This document shows positions 45,426 to 55,739 of a DNA stretch of 64,000 bases, one piece after another. Numbering within the stretch: the first letter of the stretch is position 1; the number at the start of each line of letters is the position of its first letter. The notes beneath the pieces were generated by a model, which made no database searches, had not been told where the DNA came from, and saw only the letters and a program-made list of their open reading frames with translations. The translations under genes were made by a program, and so were the position numbers. Source of the DNA: Larix kaempferi (lineage: Eukaryota; Streptophyta; Pinopsida; Pinales; Pinaceae); the NCBI GenBank assembly GCA_027924585.1, contig BSBM01000050.1, positions 6,352,501-6,416,500 of the forward strand. Reading direction: 5' to 3'.

Positions 45426-47181
45426 GGCATCAATAACGTATGTCTTGTAAGAATCCGAAGATTTGGAGGGAGCCCAGTGGTGTCCCTTCTTGACACGGTG
45501 TTAAATCTCGACAGCTGGTAAACCAGCCAACCGATGAGATCGACGGGGAGCAGGACTCCGCGCCACGATATCTCCGGAGAGACTATAAAATCAAAACATC
45601 CCCTAAAGGCCAACTATCGATCAAAAACAATAAATCAAAAGCACACACCTAGAGAAACTATAGCCAAGAGCAGACAAATAGAGTGGCTAAATGAGCTCCC
45701 GACACTAGAGCTGGTATGTCTCACCTAGGAGAGGCTTGAGACTCCCAAACTATAGCTGGAGGTAATAGAATCAGTTATAATGGCCCCCAGACTTCACTGT
45801 GTGCACAGGGTCAAGTCCCTATACAACGGCAACTGTGTTGTCCAACCCCTATCTGACTGAGGACATAAACAACATAACCACTTCAAGTACCCTGTGTGAT
45901 ACCTAGGTATGGAAACTATGGTCACCGCAATATAACCAATTCTCAGGGGGACAGTCGCAGGTGGGATCCGTCGTATGGGCAAGGTAGCTAATCCGGAAGC
46001 ACAAGAGGACGAACCTTCGGTACCCCCAGATACAAACAAACCCTGGAAATATCTCCCACGTTCAGCCGGTATTGGAGGGATATCTCCTCAATCAACCTCC
46101 CGTGACCTCGTGCTTAACTCTGGTTTGAGTAGAGCTTCCTGAGAACACTGATGTATACCATGGATTCCTCCACTCCCTGGTCAGACACCTAATGTTTCGT
46201 CTAGTAGTCTTGGATTGTTAACTCACAATGATCTATTCCAAGACTCTAAACCTATGCTAGTTGGTGTACCCTATAAATAAAATTGGTCTAATCAATTTTA
46301 AGATTAAGCATTAATTTTAATGGCTGTGGTTAATCAAAGGATATGGTCATGAAACTAGTGATGTATATGACTCAATAGTATGCAAAATCGTCAAATCCTA
46401 GACTCATCTATCCAATAAAAACAATGCTGCTAGCATGCAAAATCAATCCAACGGTTATGAAATAAAATGCAAGTCTTTTATATTTTCAATGCATAGGTAG
46501 AACCTAAATGAAAGCAGCAAGCACTCAATGCAAGATGCAGTACATAAAAGCAACAAAAAAAAATTGTATTTTCTCTTATAAACAAAAGGAAAATGCAAAA
46601 TTATATGTATTTTTTTTATATTTTTCAATATAAGGAAATGAAAAATGCAAAATCCTACTATCTAGTCACAGATATGCCAAGGATATCACTAAGACAACCC
46701 AGCAGATCCCAAACAGTAAGACTCAGCCAACGGAGTGAGCTCGATAGGAAAAAACTAACAAGGCCAAATCCAAAGATAGGTAAAAAACCAACAAGGCTCA
46801 ACCAAGAGAAGAGAAGAGTTCTGGTCACGAACAAGGCATAGAACAGTCAAGAATCAGGCCAACAAAAACTCAAGATCATCCAAAGCCAACCCAGCAACAA
46901 GAAAAATTCATAAATCAACCAAAGCCGGAGTTGTACGCTACTATCGAAGGAATACCTACGGGTACCCGCGAGCAGTAATGTAAACAAAGGCGGGTGTACA
47001 CGGGCAGAGCTAAGCTCACCCGCGGGTAAGGAAAGGCAAATGGGCAAACAAAGAGTCCAGTGGCTTAGAAAAAACCATTTTTCTATAGTGCATCTCAACG
47101 GCCAATCAATGACACAGAGCTTCGACAAATAGCAACTCTAAATAAGGACTAATGCTCAAAAATCCCCAAAAATGGATGTTT
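45426..47181 (-). other. Leader of element C
   Basis: No supported gene. 45890-46140 aligns with the leader of A. 46500-46620 is A-rich. At 46955-47040 lies the C-family word cluster, best pair GCGGGTG (46990-46996) / CACCCGC (47017-47023), 20 nt apart, next to GGGTACCCGCG and CCCGCGGGT. Confidence 0.7.
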
Positions 47182-47199
47182 TCCCCAGCGGAGTCACCA
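47182..47199 (-). other. Primer-binding site of element C
   Basis: Minus strand TGGTGACTCCGCTGGGGA, four bases from the LTR; differs from the D site by one base (GGT versus GGC). Confidence 0.82.
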
Positions 47200-47203
47200 T
47201 TTC

Positions 47204-48128
47204 TGTTTTGGAGAAAACTTCCTATGGCTTGGGGTAGACCACAACAGACAGCTGACTACTAGAAATTAACTCAATTCTCAGAACTATGCTATATAAATGA
47301 CAATGTTAAGATAATGAAGAATATAACCAACCTCGATCCAACGTTTGATGTAGATCCCCATTGGAGCTTTCAATCCGTGCACTTGAACCTGCAGATTAGT
47401 CTTGACAGCCAATATGCAACAAGTACATATAACATATGAACAACATTAACATCATCAATAGCAATGGTCCATGATATTATAAGTAAATGCAACCCAATGT
47501 AGAATAAACAACATTCACAACATTAATGGACGAGAATATGAGCATTTCTATTAATAAATAACAAGAAGTACAATGTGATACGACCTCTTGCCGGCAACCA
47601 ATCTGAACCAAGGCCGGGATCAGTCCACTTGTGCATCCACTACCTCAATCCTCCATGGAATGGAAAAATCAAACTGTGATAGGAGTTTGGAAGGTGAACA
47701 TAAAGGGTTCACAACTACAAGGATCAATGTGTGTAGACTCAAGATAGGGAAAAAATCCACTAAACTTCTCTTGCTCTTCTTTCCCCCCTGTCCATAAGCC
47801 ATATGTGCTCAATATATAGTCCTCCCAAAGGTAAGTGAAAGGACACATCGAGACGTTTCGGGGCAAATGGAGGGCCAAAGGTCACCCTATGACTGCTTTT
47901 TGGGAGTAAAAAGTAATAAACTAGTGATTTTTACCATTTTACATGCTACCCGTGGGGTATAGTGATGCAACTCGCGGGTACGCCTGCTGTAGTGATGCAG
48001 CTAGCGTACAAAGGAAAAGATAGGGAAAAATAGTGTCTGAAGGATATAAAATGGATCTGAGTCAGTAAAATGGATCCTACAGGCCAAAGAGTGTTGATGC
48101 TCACAAGGTGGAAAATTACGCTGTAACA
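47204..48128 (-). repeat. 5' LTR of element C (925 bp)
   Basis: TGTTTTGGAG..CTGTAACA on the plus strand. Aligns with 25037-25712. Minus-strand TATA-like GACTATATATTG near 47805-47822. Upstream of it are dyads TACCCG (47947) / CGGGTA (47975), 22 nt apart, and overlapping it GTACGC (47978) / GCGTAC (48004), 20 nt apart. The 5 bp after the LTR are CAACG; the matching left duplication is lost with the truncated 3' LTR. Confidence 0.9.
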
Positions 48129-49030
48129 CAACGCCTCCAACCCTTTCAACATTCCTTAAGTCAACCAATGTTCTAATTGGCCATTATTATGAACCCATTA
48201 GTTCACCCAATACAAATCTCAACTAATACAATTTTGACGGGCGTTCAATTGCAAAATAATTGTTTGGAATGATGGTAATACTACCAAGAAATATAATATA
48301 TTGCTCCTGTGAAATAAGGAACAAAATGCTCTATTGCAATTCAGTAACTTCTCTACAACACGCCATTAATGTATACTTTTGGTTGAAAAATAATACGTTA
48401 ATACATTTTTGTGGTGGCTTGCAATGGTTGCAGGGTGTCAACACAATGCTTTATTATCAAAGAAGTGAATTACTACAAACATGTAAAGACAATATCACTC
48501 TCTGGAATGTCATGCTACGCCAACATTAATATTAATTCAAACATTCAATTAATAAATATTTATTAAGGATGTTGGGTGTAGGAGAGCATTCTACACAAAT
48601 CATTGGGCATGGGGGACCTAATTATCTTTTGGATAATGCACTAACAATTGAAATAAAATACCCATACCAACATGCATATGGTATTCCCAGTGGAATACAA
48701 AAGGGATTCATATGGCATATGTTTGCTCAATGGTCTTGGAAGATTGAGAAAATTGCCAAATATTAAATGTCGTAAGAATAGTTTTTTTTTGCAATTGTTC
48801 GTACAAGCATATGGAGAATTTGGAGGTAGAAATTACTAAAATTGATATACTAAACTCATTAAATATTTGAAAATTACTGAAATTGACATTAACAAAATTT
48901 TAAATTATTATAATTCTTATGAACAAAATTCTGAACTAATAGGAATTAAAAATATAATATAGCAAACTAAAAAAATACTATTGAAATGTTTCTCTAACCA
49001 TGAAATAATATTTATGCAATAGCTTAAGTA
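48129..49030. other. A/T-rich flank, no recognised gene
   Basis: Plus frames 48260-48529 (89 codons) and 48569-48766 (65 codons) give no motif I recognise; codon content and the surrounding A/T-rich sequence do not argue for a gene. It may be an unknown transposon or old intergenic DNA into which element C inserted. Confidence 0.5.
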
Positions 49031-49047
49031 AACAATTCTTAAATATA

Positions 49048-49152
49048 TGCCCATGGGGTGTAGAATAGACGGTGAATGGGTGTATTGTTAAGGCATTCCT
49101 TGCATAAGGTCACTATTTCGAAACTCCGTGCGTATGAGCCATACAAATAAAA
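49048..49152 (+). mobile_element. Short tRNA-derived SINE (about 105 bp) with 17-bp target duplication
   Basis: Flanked by identical AACAATTCTTAAATATA (49031-49047 and 49153-49169). The body begins TGCCCATGGGGTGTAG, has a B-box-like TATTTCGAAACTCCG (about 49113-49127) with an upstream TGTTAAGGCATTCC segment as in tRNA-type SINE heads, and ends ACAAATAAAA. The target duplication is the strongest evidence; the tRNA origin is an inference from the B-box-like word. Confidence 0.72.
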
Positions 49153-49169
49153 AACAATTCTTAAATATA

Positions 49170-49339
49170 ACCAATATTTGTTAACAATGCAAAATAGTAA
49201 TCGTTCACTCGCTTAAATAAGTTGATCTTAAGTATGTAAAATATGCAATGGTAAATACATGTTTTTAAACTATGCATCTGTATACATTGTTAATACATAT
49301 TAACCCAATGATACTCCAACTCGCAACCTTTATTTGAAC
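49170..49339. other. Short A/T-rich spacer between SINE and LINE
   Basis: Nothing recognised. Confidence 0.5.
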
Positions 49340-49399
49340 CTTTTTTTTTTAACTGAAACGGGTAAAATTTATTGATAAAAATGTAAAAAATGAGCTGCG

Positions 49400-50110
49400 A
49401 CTGAAGCCAACCAGCTTATTACAAAGGTCAAGTGTTCAACAGAGTAATGTAAATAAGGATTACAAACTTCAAATGAAAAAATGAAAGCCATAATGATATC
49501 CTTTCAATAATTTTCAGGATTATACAGAGTACTCCATAATATTGTTGTTGCAATGAATTCCAGAAAATGAAAGCCAAAATAATGTTCTTTGTGCTTCATG
49601 CTCCATGCTTCTTTGTGCTTGTTGCTCCATGGATTTTGTGCGAGTGAGATCCATTTTACTTCTCCTTGCTTCCATTATGATTATGCTTGCATTCTTTCAA
49701 CATGGTGCATGTCTTCCTTTGCGAATCATTGTTTGAGTGAGGCCAAACTACGCCATTGTTAATCAAATGTTCAGCAAAGTAATACCGATTTCAAATGAAA
49801 AAATGAAAGTCAGAGTGTTGTTCTTTCATTTATTTCCAGGATTATACAGAGTGCTCCATAAATCTGTTCTTTCGATAATTTCCAGAAAATGATAGTCATA
49901 AAAATGTTCTTTCGATGTAGATAAGGATTATGCAGAGTAATCCATGATTTATGTGTGATAGGGAACCAATTTACTTTTCCTTACTTCCATTGTGATTCTG
50001 CTTGCCTTCTGCCAACCTTTGGTGGTGAATGTCTTCCTTTACAAATCATTGTTTGAGTGAGACCAAACTTCTGGATGTGCCATTGTTAATCTCAATTGTG
50101 CATACGCCAT
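49400..50110 (-). repeat. Tandemly duplicated 3' UTR of the LINE
   Basis: Two diverged units of about 340 bp (from about 49427 and 49766). Both contain AAATGAAAAAATGAAAG, AGGATTATACAGAGT, CTCCATAA, TTCCATT(A/G)TGATT, CATGTCTTCCTTT-like, AATCATTGTTTGAGTGAG, CCAAACT and GCCATTGTTAATC in the same order. Confidence 0.75.
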
Positions 50111-50198
50111 TGTTAATCTCATGCTTGTGTCTTTTTTTCTCTCTTGTGCATGAAACGAGATCTAATTCCATGTCTCTGCATCAGCGCAGGTGTGATGC

Positions 50199-50645
50199 TT
50201 AAGGGATATGATGGTGGTTGGTTTCTTCATTGGAGAATTCGATTCTTCCAGATTCTAATCTTGATCCAGCTTTTGCCTCCATGTCTGCTTCGTAATTTAG
50301 TTGTTGCAGTATGTGGAAAGCTCTAAAATGAGAGAATGAACTTGCAATGTGATGAATTCGATCCATGGTCCTTTTTAGTGCCAGATTGTTGAACTTTCTA
50401 TCCGAGTTAAGGGATTTGATGATTATGAGGGAGTCCTCGAACGCTTGTAGTCTATCAATTCTCATTTCTTTGGCGATTTGACATCCTTTTAACAAAGCTA
50501 GCGCCTCTGCTAAGTTGTTTGAGCATTCTCCTAGCCCCCATATGTATCTGATTCTCGGTGTTCCCTCCTTGGCTAGCAAAACTCCTCCTGCTCTTGCTGC
50601 ACCAGTGTTTCTTCTAGATGCACCATCAAAAAGAAGGTTGTCCAT
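50199..50645 (-). pseudogene. RNase H domain of the LINE
   Basis: 148-codon open frame: NLLFDGASRRNTGAARAGGV (Asp 1), SNNLAEALALLKGCQIAKEM (Glu), LQAFEDSLIIIKSLNSDRKF (Asp 3), LQQLNYEADMEAKAG (Asp 4). This is the plant-type RNase H (RVT_3-like) found at the C-terminus of plant L1 LINE ORF2; all four catalytic acids look present. The frame is joined upstream only through stops. Confidence 0.87.
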
Positions 50646-50705
50646 ATTTTGCTTGGTTCTCCATTCATGAAATTCAGAGTCAAGAAGTCTAATTTGATAG
50701 GACGA

Positions 50706-51400
50706 TCAGTGATGAGCTCGATGATTCATTTTACTGGGACTTGGGACTATCGTTCCAATCCAGTTTAGTTCTTTATCACTAATATTTGAGTCTATCTTGA
50801 TTTTGGAGGAGTTCAGGCATTCAAGGAGTAATCCTTTGGCTTGTTCGGCGACTTGGATGGGGGAAAAATTAGTTTCCTTGAAAATTGCTTTGTTCCGAGC
50901 AATCCATATTTTCCAGCAAGTGAACTTGGGGATGGTAACCGAGATTTGAGACCAATCCTTGGAGAGGGGAGAGGGATAGATGGACTTCCAATTCTTGAAG
51001 AGGCAGGTGGTGGTGTTGAAGGTTGAAAATGTTATATCAAGATTGTGAAGCATCTAGTTCCAAACAGTTTTTGAGAAGTGGCATTCCAAGAAGAGATGAT
51101 CTATCGTTTCGGAATTTTTGCGACATAGAGGACATCAATGTGGCCCAGCTATTCCTCTTTTGGTAAGATTTTCTCCGATGAGTATCTTCCGATGAATGAG
51201 AGTCCAAATAAAGAAATTAATTTTGGCAAGTCCAAAGGGGTTCCATACAATCTTCCAAAGGCTTTTTCGTGGAGCTTCATGTGCTTGGAGAGCGATGAAG
51301 CCTAATTTAGTGGTGTAAACTCCTTTTGAACCCCATCCACGTTCATCTTTGTCTAGGAGATGTGTAGGGGTGCAACCTCTCAAATTTTCGATGAGGAGGG
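50706..51400 (-). pseudogene. zf-RVT-like region of LINE ORF2
   Basis: 51135-51383 reads KRGIAGPH at its end and LWKIVWNPFGLAKINFFIWT, the W.....P.K...F.W....L pattern of the zf-RVT region; the sequence just past it (about 51120) gives a C-x-x-C-like remnant. 50706-51053 reads FTCWKIWIARNKAIFKETNF, the W..W..RN...F segment that precedes the RNase H in these elements. Confidence 0.82.
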
Positions 51401-51879
51401 TCCTGGAAGTTTACATATTGGAAAGGAATGGGAGGTTCTTCCAGCTATACCAAGTGCCTAAGGTGTTCCATGAGCTGAAATCATTCAACGTGTTGATACC
51501 TTGTTGCTGGAGCCAAAGAGCGATATCATGCAACTCATGAAGATTCTGTAGCGGATCATTGTCCATTATTTTATCAACAAAAAAAAAAATTGATTTTTAT
51601 TCCATTACCAGGAACCCAGTAAAGTTAATGTATGAAGAAATCCCAAGCTGCTTTGCACAATGTCCAAACCGAAGATCCTTTGGAAGTGGGCTTGTTGTCG
51701 AGGCATCTTAGGTTGTTGTTGTTGAGATATTTTTTCCTGAGCAATTGACTAACTCAATTCTGTTTGTTATGCAGGATTTGCCAAAGAATTTTGCCGCCCA
51801 TTGGTAAGTTTTCTTGAAGGGGATAGCGAATTTGAAGGCCACCTGAAAACTTTCATTGCTTTGTAGTGCTCCAATTCAC

Positions 51880-52194
51880 TAAGTGGATTATGTTCTTATT
51901 TTGTTTCCTCTTGTCCACGAGAATTCTCTCAGTAATTTGTTGATTTGTTCAGAGACTCCTTTAGGAACCAACAATATGGAGGATTGATATATTGGTAAGG
52001 TTGATAAAACAACTTTTACCAGTATCATTTTACCAACTTTGTTGAGCCAATGACCTCCCCTTTCTAATTTTAGACTTGATCTTGCCGATGGTTTCATCCC
52101 ACATTCCAGATTTTGTGTGTCTCTGAGTGATTGGGAGGCCCAAGTAAATAAATTTATCCCAATGTTTGTGAACTTTGATTCCCGGGATGGTACC
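51880..52194 (-). pseudogene. C-terminal RT part of LINE ORF2
   Basis: Readable: VHKHWDKFIYLGLPITQRHT, then WDETIGKIKSKIRKG, RGGHWLNKVGKMILVKVVLS, and TLPIYQSSILLVPKGV. This is the YLG.P.....K....W......K...W......S..GR..L...V..S.P.Y pattern of plant L1 RT thumbs. The first residues of the open frame beyond 52194 are LTR sequence of G, not LINE. Confidence 0.83.
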
Positions 52195-52363
52195 TGTTAT
52201 CTCCTCAATAAACATAGACTAGTCATGGTGTCTAGGTGATAGGAAGTCTTTAAATTTTTGTTCTTTTGCGTGTGTTTAAGTTCCGGTCTGATAGGTTGAA
52301 GAAGGTAACTAAGTCTTAAATAAATGTTTAAAGCTAGCTCTCCTTCAAAAGGCAAATTTCAGG

Positions 52364-52780
52364 TTTCGGTAGCTTAGGCCGGCCTGGAAATGGTTCGTTA
52401 GCTACCGAAAACCCTGTTTTCGGTGGCTTATCAGGTGAAAGAAAATACGCTCCAGCTACTGAAAGGGTAAAATCACAGTGTGAGTTGTGGGGCAGTTTCG
52501 GTGGCTTGGGCGAACAAGATGGTGTTCATTAGCCACCTAAAGGGCGGATACTTTTCATAGCTCACCATCCAAAGGTTGGGTTGTTTACAGCCACCGAAAG
52601 CAAAGAGCACTGGTTAAGACCATTTTCCGGTGGCATACGATGTCAACGGTGGATTATCGGCTGTCGAAAAGGAGTTGGCGTTGATCGGCAGGCACGTCAA
52701 ATCGGGGGTTTGGTCATATTACAGGGAATTCATCATGTCTTAGCCGCCGAAAGGGTCTTTTCAGGGAAAGCACGTTTTAC
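52364..52780. repeat. Inverted-word cluster 1 in the G LTR
   Basis: Pairs of 11-nt words 24-25 nt apart: TTTCGGTAGCT (52364) / AGCTACCGAAA (52400); TTTCGGTGGCT (52418) / AGCTACTGAAA (52454, two wobble-type changes); TTTCGGTGGCT (52496) / AGCCACCTAAA (52531); further decayed pairs to 52780 (AGCCACCGAAA near 52590, AGCCGCCGAAA near 52743). Spacers also share GGGCGAAC..GTTCATT. The second LTR repeats the cluster at 62549-62900. Confidence 0.93.
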
Positions 52781-53028
52781 CCCAAGGCGAGGCCAGACGC
52801 CACCACCATGACTCTGACCAGATGGACCTCGCTTCCTCTCCGCATAAAAACATTTCTAAAAATTGGTTCCTCCAGTACAATCATGCTGCATTAGATATCA
52901 GTTCCCAAAAAGCCACACCACCCTTCCTCTTTCACCCTCACCACATCGATCGAACGCATTTTTTGTCTGATTTCCCGTCTCTCCCTTAGTCCCGAGTTTA
53001 ACAGCAGGCGCCAGCGAGCAGGTTATCG

Positions 53029-54525
53029 ATGAAGAAAGGAGGAGGGGCGATTTTGAGGAAAGAGTTGAATGACATCTATTACCTGGAGGCGCACCCTGAG
53101 GTATGTCAATTGTTCAAAAATGTCGGCTGCTATAACTTCTGCAAATAACTTCAGGGTTCTCATCAACAGGTGGCCGAAGCGTTTTCCCTCACGTTTGACG
53201 GCAGTAAAGATGTGATAGGCAAGGAGGAATTCCAGGTGGATGAGGCCCTCATAGCCCAGGTAATAGAACTTCCAACAACCGGAGAAAACTGGTTTAAGAC
53301 CACTGTCAAAAAGGATTTCGAATTTCAATCATACCTGAAATCGGAGCATAGGAACCTGGTTTGGAAAAAAGACATTCCTATGTCATATCTGGAGGATAAA
53401 TGGCATATTTTATTGAAGTCCATTATGGTCTATATAACCTGTGAGGGCAGGTATAACAGGGTGCTAATTTACCATTTTAGACTACTGGATCACTTCACTG
53501 GCAATAGCTCTTTAAATCTCCCTTTCTACCTCCACAAGAGCCTCACCAAAATGGCACATCAAGTAAAATCCCAGCCCACCAAAATTGCAGGCAGATTGTA
53601 CCACCATGGTCTGATCAAACTCTTGGTCTCTGAGTTATTGCAGAGGAAAAGCACGAATTGGGCTTTCTTCATGTTCTGGAGTGGGTTCGAAACATAATTA
53701 CAGCCGGAGGATGGAAAGAAATCTTCCACCCCTAGAAGTGGGAAAAGGAAGAGGAGGGCTATTCCTTTAATTCAAACCGAACCCCTTTCCTCATATCCAA
53801 AGGTGAAGAAAGCCAAAAGGAAACTAACATTTAAAGATAAAGCTGAGGAAGAGGGAGTTGTTTCAGAAGAGACCCCTTCAAGGAGTACTAATCTTTTAAA
53901 CCTCCCATACATCGATTCTGAGGGCGATGAATTGCAGGAAGCTGGAGCAGAAAAATAGGAGGTGGCGATGGAACAAGAACCCTAGGAAGCAGCCCCATCC
54001 GTGATGGAACAGGAGAACGTCTATGTTAGTTTTCCCTCTCCTGCACCTACAGAGGAACAAGGTCAGCAGGTAGCTGAGAGATCAATTCATAACACAAAGA
54101 TTTCTGCCTCACAGAAAATCAATCGACTCCTCCAACAGGCGTATGAACACGAGATACTCCAGAGGGTCATTAAGGAGAAAAATGAGAGGTTGACTAAAAG
54201 ATATAACGAGATTTATGTGTCTTTTCATGGATTGACCAAAAAACATGGCAAAATGAGAGGGAGAAACATTAGACTGATCGGAGAAAACATCAAGCTAAGG
54301 AGGAAGGTTGAGTCCCTGGAGGGTGAGGAAAAAATTCAGAGTTATAGTCAGACCTTGACACCCTGGCAGCAGCTGCAATCAAATTTGTTAACCCCCCAGT
54401 TTTGGCTTAGGTGGAAGAGGAATCCAGGTAGCAGGGGACAGAAACACAATTTTGCTAATCTTTTTTGCAGGCTATATCATACATCGTTTTCAGCAGCTTG
54501 GGCGAACATAGGAGTTGTTCATTAG
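53029..54525 (+). pseudogene. ORF inside the G LTR, ancestral about 499 codons
   Basis: Frame from ATG 53029 (MKKGGGAILRKELNDIYYLE) to 54525. Left-copy stops: TAA 53149, TAA at 53698, and TAGs near 53958 and 53985. In the second LTR copy (63210-64000) the first two read AAA, while that copy has stops where this one has CAG; so the ancestor was open. Motifs: VAEAFSLTFDG, FQVDEALIAQVIELP, TGENWFKTTVKKDFEFQSYL, WKKDIPMSYLEDKWHILLKS, YHFRLLDHFTGNSSLNLPFY, LHKSLTKMAHQ; then basic clusters GKRKRRA and KKAKRK (nuclear-signal-like) and a charged, coiled-coil-like C-terminal part (LLQQAYEHEILQRVIKEKNE). It resembles accessory proteins annotated as putative plant transposon protein; function unknown. 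Confidence 0.78.
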
Positions 54526-54725
54526 CTGCCGAATCCCTATTTGGTGGTTTACGACATGCAAGCAGATCCCTCCCAGATACCGAAAAGAGATAAAGGCTTC
54601 CAGCGATTTGAAGCAATTCGGTGGTTTAGGCGAAGTGTAGATCTAATTCATTAACCACTGAAAACCATACTTTCGGTTGCTTATCACCTCCAAGCCTGGG
54701 TTTTGCTAGATACCGAAAATACGGA
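54480..54725. repeat. Inverted-word cluster 2 in the G LTR
   Basis: After the ORF: TTCAGCAGCT (54489) / AGCTGCCGAA (54524), 25 nt apart; TTCGGTGGTT (54617) / AACCACTGAA (54653), 26 nt apart; weaker pairs near 54540-54585 and 54675-54720. Compared with cluster 1 the inner bases differ and the partner differs correspondingly (GGTGGCT/AGCCACC becomes GGTGGTT/AACCACT or AGCAGCT/AGCTGCC). Confidence 0.88.
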
Positions 54726-55100
54726 AAACGCAGAGGTCTGTCTTTGGGCATCAAACTCCTTTTTTGTTGGTCCGAGCATCTTAAAGGCTTTTTGCAGTGG
54801 ATTGATAAGCGTTCAAGTGCATCATGATCACCTCTGATCCCAAACTGAGAATGCTAGCAAGATTAACAGTGGAATATTCCTGCCTATTTTTAGAAAAGAC
54901 GCCTATAGGTTTTTGCAGGCAGCAGTTTCAACTCGTCCTCCAGCCCCCCAAAGGCTCGTTTCATCTGTCACGCGTAGGTGTATCAGCAAGAATCAGTTTT
55001 GTTGATCAGAATACACTGTCATACCTTTCATTAACTGTTCTTAGTTGTTATTTTTAGCATATTCGATCCATCTTTTGGGATCTGAAAAAAACTTTGTAAT

Positions 55101-55110
55101 GGCTATAAAG
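55101..55110 (+). promoter_or_regulatory. TATA box of the G LTR
   Basis: GCTATAAAGCC about 500 bp before the LTR end; most of the LTR, with the ORF, is therefore U3. Confidence 0.55.
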
Positions 55111-55604
55111 CCCAGAACTGAAATAGAACGTAGGTTCGATTTTGGAGAGACTGATCCATATTTGTATTCTCAGACTTCAGTGACTTCTCAGATAATATAA
55201 GATTCTTTTACTATTTGCTTTCAGATTTCTCTTTCTTATTACAGTGGATGGTTTATTTCCTATATGTTCACTTGTCTATGGTAGATAGTTGTTATCCTGT
55301 TTTGGTATTTGAGAACTGAACATACATGTTATTTATTTGTTGTGATTAGCCATTTATTTGCATATTTCTGTGTATGAGTTTGATGACACGATAAGGATTC
55401 ACTCCCATTAATTTTTATCAACCCTCTGAACAGTAGTAGTCAAATCCTTGTCTACCCGAGTGTCTCTATGTGTGTTCTGAGTGTGTGAGTTTTGATCTCA
55501 GTCATCCAACTTGATCCAAACAAACCCCATCATTTAAGATAAGTTTAAGTTACCAGGCATCTATGGAATACAACCTAGGAGAGATTCCTGGAGTGATAAC
55601 ATTT

Positions 55605-55622
55605 TGGTGCCGTTGCCGGGGA
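55605..55622 (+). other. Primer-binding site of element G (tRNA-Asp type)
   Basis: TGGTGCCGTTGCCGGGGA, one base from TGGCGCCGTTGCCGGGGA, the site known from Athila-type plant elements. A second tRNA-complement-like word TGGCGACTCC follows at 55719. Confidence 0.88.
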
Positions 55623-55739
55623 AATATTATTGAAGCAGCAGCTTCCCTTGGAGACGACACAGTTCCAGCATTGATGATAGACAAAGCCTAGGCATTATTT
55701 CGGTTGTAATCATCTATCTGGCGACTCCATTGGAACGAA

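Larger units (their letters stand above)
25037..48128 (-). mobile_element. Tat-like Ty3/gypsy element C, nearly full length, with element D nested in gag
   Basis: Order on the minus strand: 5' LTR (47204-48128), PBS, leader, gag (split by D), PR, RT, RH, INT, archaeal-type RNase H, an opposite-strand spliced ORF, a 3' non-coding block with PPT, and a 3' LTR truncated at its far end. The extra RNase H plus the antisense ORF is the hallmark set of the Tat lineage. Without D the element is about 14.2 kb. Coding parts have several stops, mostly explained by C to T changes, so it is not autonomous now. Confidence 0.88.
49340..52194 (-). mobile_element. L1-type LINE, 3' part, interrupted by element G
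   Basis: On the minus strand: end of RT, zf-RVT-like region, RNase H, a long 3' UTR and a terminal A run (the plus-strand T run at 49341-49351). The upstream side is cut at 52194 by the LTR of G; the rest of the RT would lie beyond G, outside the window. Coding parts have stops. Confidence 0.85.
52195..55601 (+). repeat. 5' LTR of element G (3407 bp)
   Basis: Starts TGTTATCTCC and ends GTGATAACA, a perfect TGTTAT/ATAACA terminal inversion; PBS follows three bases later. The 3' LTR start at 62193 has the same first 21 bases, and 52408-53820 aligns closely with 62549-64000. Contains, in order, a first inverted-word cluster, the ORF at 53029-54525, a second inverted-word cluster and a TATA box near 55103. 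Confidence 0.9.

Noticed and set aside
48260-48766. Two short plus frames as host genes
   Set aside because: No motif, no start context, A/T-rich surroundings; listed only as unassigned sequence.
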